DNA from: UBA6120 sp964639215 | Lineage (GTDB): Bacteria; Bacillota_I; Bacilli_A; RFN20; CAG-826 | Direction: 5' to 3' | Length of the DNA: 64,000 nt | Assembly (NCBI GenBank): GCA_964639215.1 | Contig: CAZXCV010000007.1 | Span: 1 to 64,000, forward strand | Shown: piece after piece, positions 46,014 to 55,082 of the stretch | Layout: each line of letters starts with the position of its first letter | How positions within the stretch are numbered: the first letter of the stretch is position 1 | Translations under genes and position numbers: made by a program | The notes under the pieces: generated by a model | Seen by the model: only the letters and a program-made list of their open reading frames with translations | Told to the model about the DNA's origin: nothing | Database searches by the model: none

Positions 46014-47117
46014 CTATAACGTTTGGTTATAAGTGATAAAAGCTTCATTAACGACGTTATTAAAATCACCTTTTGTTGAATTAGCATAATCAACCATAAC
46101 AATTGGCATTGTGACAAGCCACGCTTCAAAATCAGCGTGTTCGATTAAAGCCATATTCGAAGAATTTGCCAAATCTAAGAGTGACCAGCCAAAGATGGTG
46201 TCCCACAAATCGCTACCAGATAAAACTCCGGTTTTTTGGGCTTGGTTGACCCGGAGGATATCTTGGTAAATAACTGTCGTATTTAAATATTCGTGTTCAG
46301 ACGTGATTCCTTCTAATAACGTGGTAGTGTCTGCGGTGTTATGCCAGAGACTACGAATATTAATGACCGCGGTGTCACCATTGCCACGATTATAGTGATA
46401 AGGCAAGGTGACGCTTGAAGGAGTCTTGGCTAAAATAACAACACCCGCGCTTGTCTGGTTATTTGTGACAATGTCATAAGTTAGATCTCGCAATTGCTCG
46501 GTTAGCGGATCGTGGTGCACAAAATCCAATAGTGACTTTCCCGATACTTGATAACTTCCAAGATAATCAAACAAGTCATCATAAGTGGTACCATCAGGAA
46601 AATAGACGTGCTGCATGTCAAAAATAATGAATTCGGCTGGATGATTGGCTAAAAAAGGAATCAGTTCATCGAGATAGGTACTTAAGTGGTCCGATAATAA
46701 CCCGTGCTTGGTCCACCAAACACCATCAACATAACTAAGGCGCACATCGAAATAACGAACCCCAGCTTTAAGTAAGGTTGCAGCCCCGCCTTTTTGAGCG
46801 CGTGACAATCTGACGAACACCCCATCAACGATTTTGCCAAGTGTCGCATTACGCAAAAGCGAGCCCTCTGGCTCTCCTGGATCAACTTGCGAGGTTGTCG
46901 TGATGTGATGACTAAACGCATCGTGAGCGCCGAGCATCGCAATATCAACAATCGAAGCATCACCGTTTGTAACACCATCTTCGATCACATTCGAATAATC
47001 TTCTTTACTCGAGGAGAAAGTAAGACTGAAACCTCCTTTAGCAAACAGTATTAATGGGGCGATAATTAACGCTAAAACAATTAGTGGACGAATGATACGT
47101 TTTCGAATGAAGCGCAT
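46014..47117 (-). CDS. PI-PLC X-domain-like exported phosphodiesterase
   Basis: A 367-residue protein with an N-terminal membrane anchor/signal (RPLIVLALIIAPLILFA near residue 10). The catalytic histidines of the PLC fold appear in MLGAHDAFSHH near residue 62 and WWTKHGLLSDHL near residue 132; FDVRLSY and FIIFDMQH strands fit the TIM barrel. Bacterial enzymes of this kind cleave phosphatidylinositol or related glycerophosphodiesters outside the cell. Here the target may be an envelope lipid. AAGGAG precedes the ATG. It is the first gene of the minus-strand envelope operon. Confidence 0.8.
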   Translation of the reverse strand: MRFIRKRIIRPLIVLALIIAPLILFAKGGFSLTFSSSKEDYSNVIEDGVTNGDASIVDIAMLGAHDAFSHHITTTSQVDPGEPEGSLLRNATLGKIVDGVFVRLSRAQKGGAATLLKAGVRYFDVRLSYVDGVWWTKHGLLSDHLSTYLDELIPFLANHPAEFIIFDMQHVYFPDGTTYDDLFDYLGSYQVSGKSLLDFVHHDPLTEQLRDLTYDIVTNNQTSAGVVILAKTPSSVTLPYHYNRGNGDTAVINIRSLWHNTADTTTLLEGITSEHEYLNTTVIYQDILRVNQAQKTGVLSGSDLWDTIFGWSLLDLANSSNMALIEHADFEAWLVTMPIVMVDYANSTKGDFNNVVNEAFITYNQTL

Positions 47118-47267
47118 AAGTAAACTCCTTATTATGAATATATCATATATGTTAATCGTCGCTTTACCGTGATATTTTTACTAAAATATGTATGAATTTT
47201 TGAAAAATTGATGCTTAACCCTTTATTATTAGTAATAGGAATTAAGCTTGTGGAAGGATGATTTTTT

Positions 47268-48131
47268 ATGGAATATGCATTTTCACTTAAACATGTCAGT
47301 TTCCGCTATCATAAAAAACGGCCCTTGGTACTTCAGGATATTTCACTCGACATTAAACCCGGGACAATCTTTGGTTTGCTTGGTCCCAGCGGGGCTGGTA
47401 AATCCACAACTCAAAAACTCATGTCCAAATTACTAGGCGATTACGATGGTGAGATTATTTATTTCGGCAAGAATCTCAAATCGTTTAATCACTCCTTTTA
47501 TGAAGACATTGGCGTTGGATTTGAAATGCCCGTTCATTTCAACAAACTGACCGCACTTGAAAACTTAGCGTTTTTTGCGAATCTTTATAAAACGCATATC
47601 GATTATGAAGCATTACTCGTTCGCGTCGGGCTTGGTGAAGCAAAAAACCAACAGGTTGGCCAATATTCAAAAGGCATGAAAGCTCGGCTTAATTTTGTGC
47701 GAGCATTACTTAATAATCCCCACGTTATCTTCCTTGATGAACCAACGAATGGTCTTGATCCTAGTAATGCTCGGATTATTAAAGACATCATTTTAGAACT
47801 TAAAGCACAAGGGAAAACGATTTTCATATCGACTCATTTAATGGGAGATGTTGAAGAATTATGCGATGAAGTTGCTTTTATCGCACATGGCAAACTAATG
47901 GCAATCGATTCACCAAAGAATCTTAAAATGCAATATGGGACTCGTCAAGTACGCCTTGAATACTTAGATGGCGATACATCAAAAATGTTAAGCGTCCCCC
48001 TTCATGAATTATCAAGCAATCAATCGTTCCTCGACATTATTAAAGAAAAACCAATTATAACGATGCATACCGATGAAGTTAGTATGGAACAAATTTTCAT
48101 CGACATCGTTGGAAAGCAAGCTGACCAATGA
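47268..48131 (+). CDS. ABC transporter ATPase (ABC-2 exporter)
   Basis: A 287-residue nucleotide-binding protein. Walker A is GPSGAGKST near residue 40, Walker B is HVIFLDEPTNGLDPS near residue 150, and the switch HLMGDVEELCDE follows. The signature loop reads YSKGMKAR, a variant of LSGGQ usual in drug/antibiotic exporter ATPases. It pairs with the two ABC-2 permease genes that overlap or follow closely. GGAAGG precedes the ATG. The transported compound is unknown. Confidence 0.9.
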   Translation: MEYAFSLKHVSFRYHKKRPLVLQDISLDIKPGTIFGLLGPSGAGKSTTQKLMSKLLGDYDGEIIYFGKNLKSFNHSFYEDIGVGFEMPVHFNKLTALENLAFFANLYKTHIDYEALLVRVGLGEAKNQQVGQYSKGMKARLNFVRALLNNPHVIFLDEPTNGLDPSNARIIKDIILELKAQGKTIFISTHLMGDVEELCDEVAFIAHGKLMAIDSPKNLKMQYGTRQVRLEYLDGDTSKMLSVPLHELSSNQSFLDIIKEKPIITMHTDEVSMEQIFIDIVGKQADQ

Positions 48132-48844
48132 AATCCTGGTGGACATTGTTAAAAGGCGAAATCATCCGTCTTTTCAAATATAAAATCATGTGGTTTGGCA
48201 TCGCCCTTTCCTTACTATGGGTCTTAGTTCTCGTTTTATCATCTGAAGCTGATGCCCGAGCGCTTATGCCTTTTCTTATTGTTTTGGATACTGGGATGAT
48301 GGCCATCATTTTGTTAGCATCGAGTTTTTATTTTGAAAAACAAGAAAGCACAATCAAAACATTATTTGTCGCTCCAGTGACAATCAGACAGATCTTAAGC
48401 GCCAAGGTCGTTGCTTCTCTCCTATCAGGCGTTATCTCAATTGGACTCGTTGGTTTAGCGATGCTCATCGTTCATGGTGTCGTCATTAATTACGCATTAG
48501 CGTTTCTTTATGCAATATTGTCGACATTAGCACATGTATCGATTGGTTATATCATCGTCTTCTACAGTGTTGATTTCATGGCATTTCTTATGAAATACAT
48601 GGGTATGGCTATTATGTTAATGGTACCCGTCTTACTCGTGATGCTCGACATCATTCCATCTGATCTGATCGGATTAGCGTTCATCTCGCCAAGTTACGCT
48701 GCTCAATATCTTATCAATAGCTTGTTTACGACAAGTGATATTTGGCTAATTGTCTTAGGAATCGCCGTTCTCATCGCCATTCCTTCAATCTTATATCCAC
48801 TAGTGGTTTATCCGAAATTCAAGGCATATGCGGTCCGAGGTTAA
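48128..48844 (+). CDS. ABC-2 type permease, first subunit
   Basis: A 238-residue protein with six membrane segments and a short N-terminal cytoplasmic helix (LLKGEIIRLFKYKIMWFG), typical of ABC-2 exporters. It overlaps the ATPase gene by 4 bp (ATGA) and ends 2 bp before the second permease. It is likely to form a heterodimer with that second permease. Organisation as one ATPase and two unlike permeases resembles fluoroquinolone- or bacteriocin-type exporters; this is a guess. Confidence 0.82.
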   Translation: MKSWWTLLKGEIIRLFKYKIMWFGIALSLLWVLVLVLSSEADARALMPFLIVLDTGMMAIILLASSFYFEKQESTIKTLFVAPVTIRQILSAKVVASLLSGVISIGLVGLAMLIVHGVVINYALAFLYAILSTLAHVSIGYIIVFYSVDFMAFLMKYMGMAIMLMVPVLLVMLDIIPSDLIGLAFISPSYAAQYLINSLFTTSDIWLIVLGIAVLIAIPSILYPLVVYPKFKAYAVRG

Positions 48845-48846
48845 CT

Positions 48847-49659
48847 ATGAAAAAATATTTAAAACTCGTAACCTATGAACTAAAGACAATCCTTCGCGAT
48901 CCCTTAAATTTGTTTTTATTGATTTATCCCGTCATTATGTTTGGACTAATCGGTTGGCTTTTACCCGCCAGTTTGTCGCGAGGTGGATTGACGAATACTG
49001 ATCCAGCTTATAGCCTTACGCTCCTGATTGCCTTTGTCGTGATTATTTCGATTGGTGGTTTCGTTAGTGGTGCCCTCCTGGGCTTTTCATTACTTGAAAA
49101 CAAAGATGAGAAAACAATTTATTCGATTGCGGTCACTCCCGTTTCTATCACCGGATATATCACATTTAAATCAATTTATACATATGTGCTCGCCGTCGCT
49201 GGTAATCTCTTCATGATTTATGCAATTAAGTGGTGGGCTTCCGATTACTATAGTTTTACATATGGACCATATACGTTCGGGTTTGATAATCTTACGGCAA
49301 TCCATATATTCCCATTCGCACTGATTAGTTCGTTATTCGTTGCCGCGGTCGGATTGCTAATTGCCTCGGTTGCCAAAAATAAAATTGAAGGCTTTGCGTT
49401 TATGAAAAGCGGTGGCATCATCTTCATGATTCCCGTGCTCGTTTTGCTTGATGCATTTAGCGATGGAAAGCAGTATCTGTTAGGCATTGCTCCCAATTTC
49501 TGGACGACAAAGGCGTTATTGAATGTCGCCTTAAACGCTGAAGGGGCTAACGATTTGCCCTATTGGGCTTATTTGTTAATTGGTGGTGTTTATATGCTTG
49601 TTTTGGCGGTAGTTGCCATTATCGCCTTTAGTAAAAAACAACAACACGGAGGTAATTAG
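48847..49659 (+). CDS. ABC-2 type permease, second subunit
   Basis: A 270-residue protein with six membrane segments. The N-terminal YELKTILRDPLNLFLLIYPV is a characteristic ABC-2 opening (coupling helix followed by segment 1). The ATG two bases after the previous stop is chosen; an earlier in-frame ATG lies inside the first permease and gives a non-homologous extension. It works with the preceding ATPase and permease. A small membrane protein gene follows immediately. Confidence 0.85.
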   Translation: MKKYLKLVTYELKTILRDPLNLFLLIYPVIMFGLIGWLLPASLSRGGLTNTDPAYSLTLLIAFVVIISIGGFVSGALLGFSLLENKDEKTIYSIAVTPVSITGYITFKSIYTYVLAVAGNLFMIYAIKWWASDYYSFTYGPYTFGFDNLTAIHIFPFALISSLFVAAVGLLIASVAKNKIEGFAFMKSGGIIFMIPVLVLLDAFSDGKQYLLGIAPNFWTTKALLNVALNAEGANDLPYWAYLLIGGVYMLVLAVVAIIAFSKKQQHGGN

Positions 49660-49661
49660 TC

Positions 49662-49817
49662 ATGTTAGCAGCTACTGGAAGTTTCCCGTGGTGGGGCTGG
49701 GTGCTCATCGGAGTTGGCGTCATCGCGCTTGGAGCGTTAAAATTGTTTATCTTTGATAAAATCAAAAAAAATCACAAAGCCAAGGACGAATCCAAAAAAG
49801 ATATCAACGAAGACTAA
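49662..49817 (+). CDS. Small single-span membrane protein
   Basis: A 51-residue protein: a Trp-rich start (FPWWGW), one membrane segment (about residues 11-31) and a highly charged Lys/Asp/Glu tail. GGAGG is placed nine bases before the ATG, a strong site that supports real translation. It starts 2 bp after the second permease, so it is the fourth gene of the ABC exporter operon. I do not recognise a family. A role as a small subunit or regulator of the exporter is inferred from position only. Confidence 0.75.
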   Translation: MLAATGSFPWWGWVLIGVGVIALGALKLFIFDKIKKNHKAKDESKKDINED

Positions 49818-49831
49818 TTTTGATTATTTTG

Positions 49832-49846
49832 ATATAATTATTTTTA
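49832..49846 (+). promoter_or_regulatory. Candidate -10 with PerR-box-like sequence before the peroxiredoxin gene
   Basis: ATATAATTATTTTTA matches the PerR box TTATAATNATTATAA at 11 of 14 fixed positions, and its TATAAT (49833-49838) is a likely -10. It shares this arrangement with the GPx promoter. The region is AT-rich, so chance is possible, and no -35 is clear. Confidence 0.35.
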
Positions 49847-49888
49847 ATCTACTGCTGGTCGTAGCTAGATATTCCAAGGAGGAACATT

Positions 49889-50572
49889 ATGGAAGATGTT
49901 AAGTTATCACGCATGCCTTTGATTGGTGATCCCGCCCCTCATTTCGTCGCTAAAACGACACAAGGGACCATCACTTTCCCAGAAGACTACAAAGGAAAAT
50001 GGGTCATTCTCTTTTCCCATCCAGCAGACTTCACACCCGTCTGCACCACTGAATTCATGACCTTTGCGTCAATGATTGATGAATTCAAAAGCTTGAATAC
50101 CGAGTTGGTCGGATTATCGGTTGATTCGCTTTATGCTCATATCGCCTGGTTACGAAAGATTCAAGACATTAAATGGAAGAAATTTAAAAACATCGAAGTT
50201 ACTTTTCCATTAATTGAAGACATCCGCATGGATGTATCAAATCTTTACGGGATGATTCAACCAGGACAAAGCAATACCCAAGCTGTCCGGGCTGTTTTCA
50301 TTATTGATCCGAAGGGTATTATCCGTTTAATGCTTTATTACCCATTATCAACTGGCCGTAACTTTGATGAAATCAAACGTTGCGTCCTCGCCTTACAAAA
50401 AGCCGATCAAGACGGCGTTGCCACTCCTGCTGATTGGCGCCCAGGCGATGATGTCATCGTACCAACCGCTGGTAGCTGTGGCACAGCCAAAGAACGGATG
50501 GAAGCCACTGATGATGATATGTATTGTCTCGATTGGTTCATGTGCTTCCGGCGTGAAAAGAAAGCTAAATAA
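49889..50572 (+). CDS. Peroxiredoxin (Prx6-type, AhpC/TSA family)
   Basis: A 227-residue peroxidase. The peroxidatic site is HPADFTPVCTTEF near residue 45 (Cys52), with PxxxTxxC intact. The C-terminal extension contains further cysteines (GSCGTAKERM, DMYCLDWFMC), as in archaeal-type Prx6 enzymes that use them to resolve the oxidised Cys. It reduces H2O2 and organic peroxides in the cytoplasm. AAGGAGG precedes the ATG. It has its own candidate promoter and terminator. Confidence 0.93.
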   Translation: MEDVKLSRMPLIGDPAPHFVAKTTQGTITFPEDYKGKWVILFSHPADFTPVCTTEFMTFASMIDEFKSLNTELVGLSVDSLYAHIAWLRKIQDIKWKKFKNIEVTFPLIEDIRMDVSNLYGMIQPGQSNTQAVRAVFIIDPKGIIRLMLYYPLSTGRNFDEIKRCVLALQKADQDGVATPADWRPGDDVIVPTAGSCGTAKERMEATDDDMYCLDWFMCFRREKKAK

Positions 50573-50594
50573 TCATTAGTCTCACACAATAATT

Positions 50595-50629
50595 AAGATG
50601 GCGTTATCCAAATTGCGCCATCTTTTTTC
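50595..50629 (+). terminator. Rho-independent terminator after the peroxiredoxin gene
   Basis: AAGATGGCG and CGCCATCTT form a 9-bp stem around a 12-base loop, followed by a T-run. Confidence 0.88.
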
Positions 50630-50661
50630 TATGAAGACACCGTTTTAAAAGAAAATAAGAA

Positions 50662-50687
50662 AAGCCCTAGACTGATGTCTAGAGCTT
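50662..50687 (-). terminator. Rho-independent terminator after the surface protein gene
   Basis: On the minus strand AAGCTCTAGAC-ATCA-GTCTAGGGCTT forms an 11-bp stem (one U-G pair) followed by a T-rich tract. Confidence 0.8.
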
Positions 50688-50721
50688 AATGGTTATTAGC
50701 AATTAGAGATTCTAGGAAAAA

Positions 50722-51969
50722 CTATTGCCGTTTAGCTTTGAAGATGCAGAATACGGATCCGGCAAGCAATGTTAAAGTCATGATCATCAGAGCGATGATA
50801 TAACTAACGTTTGTTGTAGCACTTTCAACAACTTGGATGAGTCCCGAACTACCACCACCGTTTTCGGCATTAAACAAACCTTGCATCATCGTATATTTTG
50901 CATAGGCGTCGGTTGCTGCAACAGTTTCACGTGTGCCAGTTGTATAGTCAGTTTTATCTAAGAAGTCTTTGATCAATTGACCGCCTAAATCACCTTCCAT
51001 ATTCCAAACTTCGGCTGTTCTTGGCAAGAAGTTCGTATCGATGTCATCAAAGGCCATGAAACCATTGATTGCACTTTCATCACAAGATAAATAGCCTTCA
51101 AGCACTTTGGCGAAGAAACTATTATAAATCCGTTCAGTAATTGCGCCTTTGGTAATTGACCAGTTGGGATCAACAAAGTTAATTTTCCAAACTTTATTGT
51201 TATCGCCCGCTGTATAGGGGACGGCAGGAATTTCTACGGTGACGCCAAGTGAAGCATTAACGATTGTGATTCCAATATCACCAGTAAGTTCTGAAATCGG
51301 AACATCATAATAGGCAAACCATCGATTGGTTTCTGTTAATTTAAGCGCCATTTCCCAGCCAGTTGGCCGATATCGTGTTTCACCAATTTTTAAGGCGTGG
51401 GTGTAACCATCTTCGTAATGACCACCACGATCGAGCCAAATACGGACTTTATCGCTCTTAATGCCAGGTGTCGTATCTGACAACGTTACCGTTGGTGGTA
51501 ATGGATGATCGTCTGGATCATAAACGCTCCAAGTCGTTGTCGCACTATCCCAAGCACCATCTGGAATCGTAAACAAATTGTTAGTACCATCATAGGTTAA
51601 GTCCGCTGTTTGATTCCACTTATTATCCCAATTATTTTCAGTTGTCGCGCCATTCATGCGCGTGAAGATGATGGTTGCGTATTCAGTCGCTGGTGCCACG
51701 ACTTTATAAATGTCGAGGACCCCGGCTTCGGCGGTAAGATCAACCCATTCACTACCACCAGAAGTTGTATAAAAATAAGCCGCGAACCGTTGGTCAGCAC
51801 TAAGCCAGTTAGAATTCGGTTTCAAATAAAGTGATGTGCCAGATGGAATTGCCACGGCTCGGGCTGGCATCATGTCTTTTTGGTTACTGATCACGCTTCC
51901 TAATCCAAGCGCTAATGCCAGCGTACCTAAAAAGACAAAAAGACGATTTCTATATTGTTTTTTTGACAT
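50722..51969 (-). CDS. Cell-surface protein with starch-binding (CBM26-like) N-terminal module
   Basis: A 415-residue protein with an N-terminal signal peptide (residues about 8-28) and a C-terminal anchor: a GGGSSG linker, a membrane segment (about 390-410) and a KAKRQ tail. The first module has SLYLKPNSNWLSADQRFAAYF, IIFTRMNGA and a WNQTADL motif, which resemble CBM26-type starch-binding modules of gut and sediment Firmicutes. A second part (150-380) is not recognised. It may bind polysaccharide at the surface; no enzyme domain is seen. A TTGACA/CATAAT promoter and GGAGG support strong expression. Confidence 0.65.
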   Translation of the reverse strand: MSKKQYRNRLFVFLGTLALALGLGSVISNQKDMMPARAVAIPSGTSLYLKPNSNWLSADQRFAAYFYTTSGGSEWVDLTAEAGVLDIYKVVAPATEYATIIFTRMNGATTENNWDNKWNQTADLTYDGTNNLFTIPDGAWDSATTTWSVYDPDDHPLPPTVTLSDTTPGIKSDKVRIWLDRGGHYEDGYTHALKIGETRYRPTGWEMALKLTETNRWFAYYDVPISELTGDIGITIVNASLGVTVEIPAVPYTAGDNNKVWKINFVDPNWSITKGAITERIYNSFFAKVLEGYLSCDESAINGFMAFDDIDTNFLPRTAEVWNMEGDLGGQLIKDFLDKTDYTTGTRETVAATDAYAKYTMMQGLFNAENGGGSSGLIQVVESATTNVSYIIALMIMTLTLLAGSVFCIFKAKRQ

Positions 51970-52011
51970 AAGTTTTCCTCCAACTTATTTTGATTTTGTC
52001 AACTTAGTTTA

Positions 52012-52040
52012 ATTATGGTTAGAATTAGTTTTTTTGTCAA
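52012..52040 (-). promoter_or_regulatory. Promoter of the surface-protein gene
   Basis: On the minus strand a perfect -35 TTGACA (52040-52035), a 17-base spacer and -10 CATAAT (52017-52012). A second TTGACAAA copy lies 38 bp further down, in the leader, making a direct repeat. The start of transcription would lie about 35 bases before the ATG. The rest of the spacer up to 52251 shows no gene. Confidence 0.7.
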
Positions 52041-52251
52041 CGTGAAAAAAGTGGTATGGCACGACTTAAATTATTTGCTGCGAGTCTCATAATTGGTATT
52101 TTTGAAGAATTTTAACAATATTATCGATGCGACTTATATTTCTTGGCTTGCTCATCGGTATAAATTATTAAAAAATAGCGTTAATAACACATAAAAATTA
52201 AGTGAACATTTACGGTGATTCCATCACAAAATATCATTTTTAGTTATTGGA

Positions 52252-53250
52252 TTATCCTCGTTCGTATTGGCTAATAACGAGTTCGGGTTGATATTTTTTT
52301 GCTGCTTCCATGAGCAAGAATGGATGTAACAATAATGGTCTTCCAAAGTAGATTAAATCAGCCTGATTACGTTCGAGCGCGGCTTCAGCATCTTCCACAC
52401 TATTGATAAGACCGCCTCCAAATGTCAATAGACCTTTATTTCTAATGGCTTCTGAGAAAGTTAATTGATAGCCGGGATATGCCTTTGGAACAATTGGAAC
52501 GATTCCACCCGAGCTAACATTAACACCATCAATGAATGGTTTGATTATATCGACGACTGCTAGTGTTTCTTCGATATGGTGCCCTTGCTTGGCATATTCT
52601 TCGGCTGATAACCGAACCCATAAAGGTCCATCCCATTCTTTGCGAATTGCTAAGATGATATCTAACAAGAATTTTGTGCGGTTTTGTAATGATCCACCGT
52701 ATTCATCGTTACGATAATTTGTTAAAGGAGAAAGAAACTGGTTAATTAAATAACCATGGGCTCCATGAATTTCAATTCCATCATATCCAGCGATTTTGGC
52801 ACGCCGCGCCCCCTGTCGAAAGGCGTCAATCACATCTTTTATTTCATCGCTTGATAAAGCAACTGGCGTGTCATATTTATCATTAAATGCCTCATTTGAA
52901 CTTGAAACAATCGGTGTTCCAGTCGCTCGGCTTTTGCGTCCGGCATGAGCGAGTTGGATTGCCATTTTGCTTCCAGCAAGATGCACATCATCAATTAATT
53001 GCCTTAACGGTTCTATTTGCTCATCACTCCAAATTCCTAAGTCATGATCCGTGATGCGCCCACGTGGTTCGACACCTGTTGCTTCTTGAATGATCAGACC
53101 AATACCTCCATATGCTCTCGCAGCATAATGAATGTGGTGGAAACGAGCGACGAGTCCATCGCGAGCGGCTGAATACATGCACATCGGCGCCATGACCGCG
53201 CGATTTTTCAATTTTAAATCTTTGATTTTAATTGGTTCAAATATTAGCAT
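52252..53250 (-). CDS. Old yellow enzyme-family NADH:flavin oxidoreductase (YqjM/NamA-like)
   Basis: A 332-residue TIM-barrel flavoprotein. It shows LKNRAVMAPMCMYSA near residue 15 (with the YqjM-type cysteine), IQLAHAGRKS near residue 99, DGIEIHGAHGYLINQFLSP near residue 168 (substrate-binding His pair), and FGGGLINSVEDAE near the end. It reduces activated C=C bonds with NAD(P)H, and YqjM-type enzymes are linked to oxidative stress response. It follows DUF4153 by 10 bp, with AAGGAG in the spacer. Confidence 0.9.
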   Translation of the reverse strand: MLIFEPIKIKDLKLKNRAVMAPMCMYSAARDGLVARFHHIHYAARAYGGIGLIIQEATGVEPRGRITDHDLGIWSDEQIEPLRQLIDDVHLAGSKMAIQLAHAGRKSRATGTPIVSSSNEAFNDKYDTPVALSSDEIKDVIDAFRQGARRAKIAGYDGIEIHGAHGYLINQFLSPLTNYRNDEYGGSLQNRTKFLLDIILAIRKEWDGPLWVRLSAEEYAKQGHHIEETLAVVDIIKPFIDGVNVSSGGIVPIVPKAYPGYQLTFSEAIRNKGLLTFGGGLINSVEDAEAALERNQADLIYFGRPLLLHPFLLMEAAKKYQPELVISQYERG

Positions 53251-53260
53251 ACAGTACTCC

Positions 53261-55003
53261 TTAAATCGTATTCACACCGAGAATAAAAGCCGCGCTTGAC
53301 ACTGTAAAACGCTCAGATTCTTTGTATAAATACCCATTTATGTAACGAAGATATAACGTAAAATCAAACCCGTTATTACTACCGGTGTAGGTCATTTCCG
53401 TTAAAGTATAACCTTCTTTGCCACGCTCAACATTGTCATAGAAATATGCCGCAACATCATACATGTCAAACGTAATGTCGATATTATCATTCGTTAACTG
53501 ATAAATACTTCCGGTCACCGTTATTGATAATAATAGATCACTGCCACTCTCGAGTGGTAACGGAGTGATATCATACAAAAAATCGAATGTTGAAAAACTA
53601 TTAAGATCGATAGCAATCGTGTCCAGTTGATAATTGACGAATTGATACTCTTGTTCACCGCCACCAATGTAGAAAAACGGAAAACCAAAGACGGTTTCAA
53701 AATCAAGATAGGTGTAATTATCGGGTAGATATTTAAGTCGATGAACACCTATTTCATCAGCTTTGATGATTAATCTGACAATTGCTTCTTTTTCGGAAAG
53801 GGTTAAATCATCACGTGGCACAATTTGATTATCAACTAGCATATTGTTGCTAGTTAGAATCGCTTTAAATTCGGCATTATATTGATACGTCGCTATGTTA
53901 ATAACATTAATGAATGGGAAAAACATAATTAGAAACAGTGTATCCGCCCCTGATAAGAAAAATATCTGCCCACGACTCATCTTGAAAAGTGGTCGTTTTA
54001 TGATATTGATGATTAGGACAGCGATTAACCAAATGCCTAAATACACCGATGTCATGTGCATCATGATGAAACCATCAGTGATAATTTGACGGATTACTTC
54101 AACGATATAACCGATCATCACTGGCGCGAACACATACGGCCAATATTTGGCATAAATCGTTAAATGTGGGGTGTCTTTTATAAATGGATCGAGGGCAATC
54201 AAAGCCGCAAAACCCCCACCACCAACAACAATCGTCGCAATGACAAATACCTCAGGATAATAATTTTGATTAAATGATGATGTGATGATGTATATGAGAA
54301 GAATCATCGTAAATACCGTCACAACCGGGACGATTATTAATGAGAAAACCGTTTTCCAAATCTTGTGATAATCGTCGATTGTTAGCTCTTGATCTTGCAT
54401 TGGGATAAAGCCAAGGAAAATTGGAATGGCGACCAAATTAGCAATGATAATTAAAAGGTTTAAGTAAATATATGTGCCAAAATCGATATTAAATAGCGAT
54501 TCCATGGCAACAAAAATTGCGACAAGGGAGCCATAAAGTACGCCGGCATAGAAAAGCGTGGCGAATAGTTTCGTTGCGAGATACATCACATAGATTGAAA
54601 AGTTTTGGCGCCTTGGAAAATACGCTACGCATAATGCCAGAACACTAATGATGCCGAGCAAAGCTGCAAACCGGAAATTTTCAATGTAGCGAGAGCCTTC
54701 GAGTGGTCCAACAAAGTAATAAACAAGCGCACCGATGACGCTTAAACCCATCAGTGCATATCGATGCCATGTTTTTAGTTTGAAGCGAGCGACAATTAAT
54801 GTCATCAATAACATGAGTGAAAGCAACAACCAAAGTGATTTTAAAATCGGATTAAATATTTGACGTAATTGGGTTTCATTACTCGTTATTTGTAAGACGA
54901 TGATGATGAGACTAACAACAACGGCTTCGGTAAATCGCGAAAAACTTCGCAAAAACGGATCAATCAACGCGGTCTTCATGAATAAGACAAATTTATTAGT
55001 CAT
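53261..55003 (-). CDS. DUF4153-like membrane protein
   Basis: A 580-residue protein with about 12 membrane segments in the first 385 residues and a soluble C-terminal domain of about 190 residues. The arrangement (paired short segments, then an extracytoplasmic-like beta-rich domain) resembles the DUF4153 family. The function is unknown. GGAGA precedes the ATG. It is likely cotranscribed with the old yellow enzyme gene downstream. Confidence 0.6.
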   Translation of the reverse strand: MTNKFVLFMKTALIDPFLRSFSRFTEAVVVSLIIIVLQITSNETQLRQIFNPILKSLWLLLSLMLLMTLIVARFKLKTWHRYALMGLSVIGALVYYFVGPLEGSRYIENFRFAALLGIISVLALCVAYFPRRQNFSIYVMYLATKLFATLFYAGVLYGSLVAIFVAMESLFNIDFGTYIYLNLLIIIANLVAIPIFLGFIPMQDQELTIDDYHKIWKTVFSLIIVPVVTVFTMILLIYIITSSFNQNYYPEVFVIATIVVGGGGFAALIALDPFIKDTPHLTIYAKYWPYVFAPVMIGYIVEVIRQIITDGFIMMHMTSVYLGIWLIAVLIINIIKRPLFKMSRGQIFFLSGADTLFLIMFFPFINVINIATYQYNAEFKAILTSNNMLVDNQIVPRDDLTLSEKEAIVRLIIKADEIGVHRLKYLPDNYTYLDFETVFGFPFFYIGGGEQEYQFVNYQLDTIAIDLNSFSTFDFLYDITPLPLESGSDLLLSITVTGSIYQLTNDNIDITFDMYDVAAYFYDNVERGKEGYTLTEMTYTGSNNGFDFTLYLRYINGYLYKESERFTVSSAAFILGVNTI

Positions 55004-55031
55004 ATTATTTTCTCCAGTTATAACATATCAC

Positions 55032-55056
55032 AAAAAAAGCGAGATAATTCTCGCTT
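55032..55056 (-). terminator. Rho-independent terminator after the tubby-like gene
   Basis: On the minus strand AAAGCGAGA-ATTA-TCTCGCTTT is followed by T's. Confidence 0.85.
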
Positions 55057-55082
55057 TATCGATTATGTTTTTACTTTTCTTG

